This document shows positions 60,242 through 64,000 of a stretch of DNA of 64,000 nt, in pieces (position 1 is the first letter of the stretch; each line of letters begins with the position of its first letter). The stretch spans positions 72,372 through 136,371 of the forward strand of contig URDN01000002.1 of assembly GCA_900546495.1 (NCBI GenBank). Direction: 5' to 3'. A program made the translations under genes and the position numbers. This DNA is from an uncultured Lachnospiraceae bacterium (GTDB taxonomy: Bacteria; Bacillota; Clostridia; Lachnospirales; Lachnospiraceae). Under the pieces are notes generated by a model that worked only from the letters and a program-made list of their open reading frames with translations, did not search any database and was not told the DNA's origin.

Positions 60242-61057
60242 CTACTGCGGCAGTTCTGTCAGATCTTTTGTAATCTCACCTGCAATGATCAGTCCGACTA
60301 CTGACGGTACAAAAGCCATGCTTCCCGGAATCTGACGGCGCACGGTACATTTTCTTGCGGTTCCCGGCGGGCAGACACAATTATTTTTACAGCTGTTTTC
60401 GGAATCTTCGATCGGACTCATCGGTTTTTCTTTGGAATAAACCACCTTCAGATGATCAATCCCACGTTTTTTCAACTCACGACGCATCACTTTTGCTAAT
60501 GGGCAGACTGAAGTTTCATAGATATCTGCTACTTCAAAAGCAGACGCATCCATCTTGTTTCCTGCTCCCATGGAGCTGATGATTGGCACACCTGCGGCTT
60601 TTGCCTGCTCCACAAGCATCAGCTTTCCGGTGACGGTATCAATTGCATCTACCACATAATCATACTGAGAAAAATCAAACTGATCTGCAGTGTCCGGCAT
60701 ATAAAACGTCTTATATGTGTTGACCACCGCCTTCGGGTTAATCTCCAGAATACGCTCTTTCGCTACATCTACTTTATATTTTCCAATGGTTTTTCTTGTT
60801 GCAAAAATCTGACGGTTCAAGTTTGTCAGACAGATTCGGTCATCATCGATCAGATCCAGTGTTCCAACGCCCACACGCGCAAGTGCTTCTACGGTGTATC
60901 CGCCGACACCACCGATACCAAATACGGCCACTCTGGCATTGAACAGGCGCTGCATGTTGTCTTCTCCCAGAAGCAGTTCCGTTCTGGAAAACTGATTCAG
61001 CACAGCCGGACGCGGCTTATGTGCACATTCTGTATGCAAAGAAGTATTTTCTTCCAT
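60242..61057 (-). CDS. tcdA: tRNA threonylcarbamoyladenosine dehydratase
   Basis: 271 residues of the ThiF/MoeB/E1 family. ATP-binding VAVFGIGGVGGYTVEALARVGVGTLDLIDDD, NLNRQIFAT, and DAIDTVTGKLMLVEQA, followed by a Cys-containing segment (NSCKNNCVCPPGTARKC). TcdA cyclises the t6A37 modification of tRNA to ct6A. ATG 61057 has GGAGGAGAC; the upstream ATG would overlap the ribosome-binding site. Confidence 0.92.
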   Translation of the reverse strand: MEENTSLHTECAHKPRPAVLNQFSRTELLLGEDNMQRLFNARVAVFGIGGVGGYTVEALARVGVGTLDLIDDDRICLTNLNRQIFATRKTIGKYKVDVAKERILEINPKAVVNTYKTFYMPDTADQFDFSQYDYVVDAIDTVTGKLMLVEQAKAAGVPIISSMGAGNKMDASAFEVADIYETSVCPLAKVMRRELKKRGIDHLKVVYSKEKPMSPIEDSENSCKNNCVCPPGTARKCTVRRQIPGSMAFVPSVVGLIIAGEITKDLTELPQ

Positions 61058-61225
61058 TCGTGTCTCCTCCAATGTATTTCTAATATTTTTCGAACATTTC
61101 AGAACCTTTTCTTTTTACCAGATTCTGTATTGTTTACTATTTTACTATGAATTGCCTGTGATAGTATAGCGGATTTTCATACAAAAAACAATTACTTCTC
61201 TGAAAATAAACAATTTTCCTATCCA

Positions 61226-61272
61226 ATAAAAAACCCATGGAGCCTATTTTTCAAAGTTCCACGGGTTTCTTA
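61226..61272 (-). terminator. terminator of the P-type ATPase operon
   Basis: AAACCC.TGGA / TCCA.GGGTTT with a T6 run on the minus strand, 39 bases after the stop. Confidence 0.85.
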
Positions 61273-61308
61273 TCCTTAAGCACAATCATTTTTCATCACA
61301 ACATGCTT

Positions 61309-63402
61309 TTATTTATTTTTCTCCTGTTCATCCAGCAGATTTTCCATACTCTTCAAACCGATATACAGTGTTGAAGTGTTATGCAACAGTGAAGATGTGG
61401 TCGGCTGAATGATTCCGCCAACACCAAGCGCGATCAGTCCTGCATTAAACGCTACGATAAAGCGATAATTGCGATGGATGCGCTGCATCAGCCTGTTACT
61501 GATCTTCTTCAACGTCACGATCTCATGCAGATCATCAGCTGCGATGGTAATGTCTGCGATCTCACGGGCAATGGCTGCACCATCGCTGATGGCCACACCT
61601 GCGTCAGCGGCTGACAGAGCCGGTGAATCGTTGATTCCGTCACCGATCATAATTACTTTATGACCAAGTGCTTTCTCCTGTTCTACGAAGTTTGCTTTAT
61701 CTTCCGGCAGAACTTCAGAATAATACTCATCTACACCGACTTTGCGTGCAATTGCTGCTGCAGTACGCTCGCTGTCTCCAGTCATCATAACAATTTTTTG
61801 GATACCATTGTCACGCAGATCCTGAATGACATCCGTTGCTTCCTCACGTACAGGATCTTCGATACAGATAACGGCTGCAAGCTGCTGATTAACAGCCATG
61901 TACAGGCAGGAACACTCTTCCGGCATGTTATCAAATACAGCTTCTTTTCCTTCCGGAATCTGGCACTGTTCATCTTCAAATACAAAATGATAGCTTCCGA
62001 TCACCACACGTTTTTCTTCGATGAAAGAAGAAATACCATGTGCTACTATGTATTCCACTTTAGAATGCATTTCCTCGTGCTCCAGCTTTTTCTGTTTTGC
62101 AGCTGTCACAACGGCTTTTGCCATAGAATGTGGAAAATGTTCTTCTAAGCAGGCTGCGATACGAAGCAGCTCATCCGGCTCCGAATCGTTGAACGGAATG
62201 ACATCGATCACCGTCGGTTTTGCCTTTGTCAGTGTACCAGTTTTATCAAATACGATGGTTGTTGCCTCGGCAACGGCCTCCAGATATTTTCCGCCTTTGA
62301 CGGTAATGTCACACTGCTGTGCCTCACGGATTGCAGAAAGTACAGAAATTGGCATTGCCAGCTTCAGCGCACATGAGAAGTCTACCATCAGGATAGACAA
62401 TGCTTTTGTGGCATTTCTTGTGAGTAACCAAGTCAGTAACGTACCACCTAATGTATACGGAACCAGCTTGTCTGCCAGATGCTCTGCTTTTCCTTCCAGA
62501 TTGGATTTCAGTTTTTCGGAATCCTCGATCATGGTAACAATCTTCTCGTATTTTGTAGCACTTCCGGTTGCTTCCACACGGATGGTCAGCTCACCTTCTT
62601 CCAGAACAGTACCTGCGTAAACGTAAGAATCTATGGTTTTTGCAACCGGTACGGATTCGCCTGTCAGGGAAGCCTGATTTACGGTAGCGTCTCCGGCTGT
62701 TACCACACCGTCAAACGGGATCACATTTCCGGCATGAACGATGATTGCATCGCCTTTTTCAATGGTAGAAGAAGATACCAGAACTTCCTGGTCTCCAACT
62801 TTCTGCCATACTTTCTCTACATTGAGAGACATGCTTCGTGCCAGATCACCGACGGATTTCTTGTGTGTCCACTCCTCAAGCAGCTCGCCAATTCCAAGCA
62901 GGAACATAACGGAACCTGCGGTTCCCATATCCTGACGGAGCAGTGATACCGCAATACCCGTTGCATCCAGAACGGCCACATCCAGTCGGCGATGGCGCAG
63001 GCTCTGCAGTCCCTTCCATATATAACGGATACCATTTACAACTGTGATAATATTTCGAATTGGAGCCGGTAATATCAGCTTCTTTCCGTAATGCCATACC
63101 ACTTTACAAATCAATTTTTCTTTATATTCTGCATTCAGTTCACGTCCGGTACTCTCCAGATAACCTTCCGGTACTTCCACCAGCTGATATTTGAAGGTAC
63201 ACAATAAATGAATAATAGCAGCCCTGTCTCCGTTGTAACTGATCACAACGTCCGCTGTCTGTTCGTATACCTTTGCATCTACTACGAGATCAGACTGCTG
63301 CAGATAATATTGCAGGACGTCTGCCTGCTCATATGTCATGCGCTGCTGCGCCATATGTACACGTAGACGTCCTTTTATCTCATGTTTTATTGCAAATTTC
63401 AT
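61309..63402 (-). CDS. heavy-metal P-type ATPase lacking a CPC motif
   Basis: 697 residues. The N-terminal HMA-like domain lacks CxxC. TGES is at 248-251, phosphorylated Asp386 in DKTGT, and GDGINDSPALSAADAGVAIS toward the C terminus; the HP-type motif reads EEHFPHSMAKA. The metal-selecting segment in the sixth helix reads DFSCALKLAMP (341-351) instead of CPC or SPC. Substrate metal therefore cannot be read off; Mn, Fe or Zn export are possibilities. The start overlaps the stop of the small DUF6110-like gene (TAATG), so the two are translationally coupled. Confidence 0.92.
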   Translation of the reverse strand: MKFAIKHEIKGRLRVHMAQQRMTYEQADVLQYYLQQSDLVVDAKVYEQTADVVISYNGDRAAIIHLLCTFKYQLVEVPEGYLESTGRELNAEYKEKLICKVVWHYGKKLILPAPIRNIITVVNGIRYIWKGLQSLRHRRLDVAVLDATGIAVSLLRQDMGTAGSVMFLLGIGELLEEWTHKKSVGDLARSMSLNVEKVWQKVGDQEVLVSSSTIEKGDAIIVHAGNVIPFDGVVTAGDATVNQASLTGESVPVAKTIDSYVYAGTVLEEGELTIRVEATGSATKYEKIVTMIEDSEKLKSNLEGKAEHLADKLVPYTLGGTLLTWLLTRNATKALSILMVDFSCALKLAMPISVLSAIREAQQCDITVKGGKYLEAVAEATTIVFDKTGTLTKAKPTVIDVIPFNDSEPDELLRIAACLEEHFPHSMAKAVVTAAKQKKLEHEEMHSKVEYIVAHGISSFIEEKRVVIGSYHFVFEDEQCQIPEGKEAVFDNMPEECSCLYMAVNQQLAAVICIEDPVREEATDVIQDLRDNGIQKIVMMTGDSERTAAAIARKVGVDEYYSEVLPEDKANFVEQEKALGHKVIMIGDGINDSPALSAADAGVAISDGAAIAREIADITIAADDLHEIVTLKKISNRLMQRIHRNYRFIVAFNAGLIALGVGGIIQPTTSSLLHNTSTLYIGLKSMENLLDEQEKNK

Positions 63403-63707
63403 TATTCTGCCTGTGCTTCCTCAGCCTGGGACTCTTCTGTCTCAGTTACTTCTTCGTCCTCAACATATGCTTCCGCAGCGGCACGGTCAGCATTGATCTG
63501 TTTTGCCTCAGCAAGAATATCACCTGCGTTCTCCTGAACAGTTGTTGCTGTTTTTACTACAGTATCTTTTGCACGCAGTACAGCAGCGGTGCAACCTGTA
63601 TAAACTTTCTTAGCATCTTTGCTTGTAAGGATTTTGATACCTGCTGTTCCAAAAGCAAGACCTGCTACAAAAAGACCAACTTTTCCTGCATTAAATTTTT
63701 TGAACAT
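63402..63707 (-). CDS. small DUF6110-like partner of the P-type ATPase
   Basis: 101 residues. A hydrophobic glycine-rich N-terminal helix (GKVGLFVAGLAFGTAGIKIL), an amphipathic region with TGCTAAVLRAKDTVVKTATTVQENAGDIL and an acidic tail (EDEEVTETEESQAEEAQ). It resembles DUF6110, which occurs next to metal ATPases in Lachnospiraceae. No enzymatic motif. Possibly a regulatory or metal-buffering subunit. It starts the operon. Confidence 0.82.
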   Translation of the reverse strand: MFKKFNAGKVGLFVAGLAFGTAGIKILTSKDAKKVYTGCTAAVLRAKDTVVKTATTVQENAGDILAEAKQINADRAAAEAYVEDEEVTETEESQAEEAQAE

Positions 63708-63750
63708 AATATTTTTTCCTCCATTTGCATATGTTTAATGTTTAATTTCT

Positions 63751-63778
63751 AGTATAGCATCGCAATTGAATATTTCAA
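63751..63778 (-). promoter_or_regulatory. promoter of the P-type ATPase operon
   Basis: Minus strand TTGAAA (63778-63773), 16 bases, TATACT (63756-63751). Confidence 0.6.
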
Positions 63779-63929
63779 ACATTATCTCCCTTATTGATAT
63801 ATTTTTTCATTAATTATCAGTTAATTTCTACTAATTTTTGTATGGTTAGACACATTTCGCAGGCGTTAGTATATTTTTTTCGTAGTATAAGAAAACTATC
63901 TCAAATGTGTTATCTCAAACTTTTACACT

Positions 63930-63968
63930 AAAGCGAACATTCGCAATCCGCTTTCACTACTTGCTTTT
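63930..63968. repeat. dispersed 40-bp intergenic repeat, copy 4
   Basis: ACATTCGCAATCCGCTTTC then ACTACTTGCT, matching copies at 9765 and 42755. A CAAGTC..GACTTG pairing follows (63969-63992). The last 222 bases of the window hold nothing else recognised. Confidence 0.72.
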
Positions 63969-64000
63969 CAAGTCGAACGCACGTGAGACTTGGTGCGTGA

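Overview
The window looks like chromosomal DNA from a spore-forming, AT-rich gut clostridium of the Lachnospiraceae. The evidence is spoIVA, spoIIGA-sigE and sigG, a Spo0E-type peptide, a clostridial division/cell-wall (dcw) cluster, an araA/araD/araB set, ptb-buk butyrate genes and a T-box-controlled TrpXYZ transporter. The catabolic cluster described next fits a flavonoid/phloroglucinol fermenter of the Eubacterium ramulus type. The species is an inference. No rRNA, tRNA, CRISPR array or intact transposase was seen.

Layout. 1-2.3 kb: 5' part of spoIVA, then a divergent C_GCAxxG_C_C protein and HxlR regulator. 2.4-13.6 kb: nfnBA, buk, ptb, a GntR regulator, a zinc-ribbon peptide and four enzymes (BKACE-family lyase, cyclase-family hydrolase, 3-hydroxyacyl-CoA-dehydrogenase-like protein, SDR). 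These match the clostridial phloroglucinol pathway (reductase, cyclohydrolase, hydroxy-oxohexanoate dehydrogenase, triacetate lyase). A small cupin of unknown role diverges from them. 13.8-17.1 kb: trpXYZ-type ABC importer behind a T-box whose specifier reads UGG. 17.1-25 kb: two COG0523 GTPases (one with a long His tract), a DUF2156 protein, an ABC exporter, a LUD-domain protein and argS. 25.4-31 kb: sigG, class B sortase, an L,D-transpeptidase, sigE and spoIIGA. 30.8-42.9 kb: dcw cluster (mraZ, rsmH, ftsL, two class B PBPs, mraY, murD, ftsW, ftsQ, ftsZ) without murG or ftsA. 43-50 kb: Spo0E-like, DUF1540 and SEC-C proteins, the arabinose genes and their AraC-type regulator. 50.4-57.2 kb: a Gld-like ABC system with DUF4340, then cysK, metY and an Rrf2 repressor. 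57.5-63.7 kb: an XRE membrane protein, a rhodanese-TtcA fusion, TcdA, and a metal P-type ATPase with a small partner.

How the parts work together. In the catabolic block, phloroglucinol would be reduced with NADPH, ring-opened, oxidised to triacetate and cleaved with acetyl-CoA. Acetoacetyl-CoA would then go to butyryl-CoA, and Ptb-Buk would recover ATP as butyrate is made. NfnAB would link ferredoxin and NADH to the NADPH pool used by the first enzyme. Good sigma-A-type promoters can be read in front of several of these units.

The intergenic DNA is unusually rich in structured repeats: two 176/177-bp elements with co-varying 24-bp arms, each just after a plus-strand gene; a 142-bp inverted-repeat element with internal hairpins; a pair of long hairpins sharing one loop motif; and a roughly 40-bp sequence dispersed upstream of four minus-strand transcription units.
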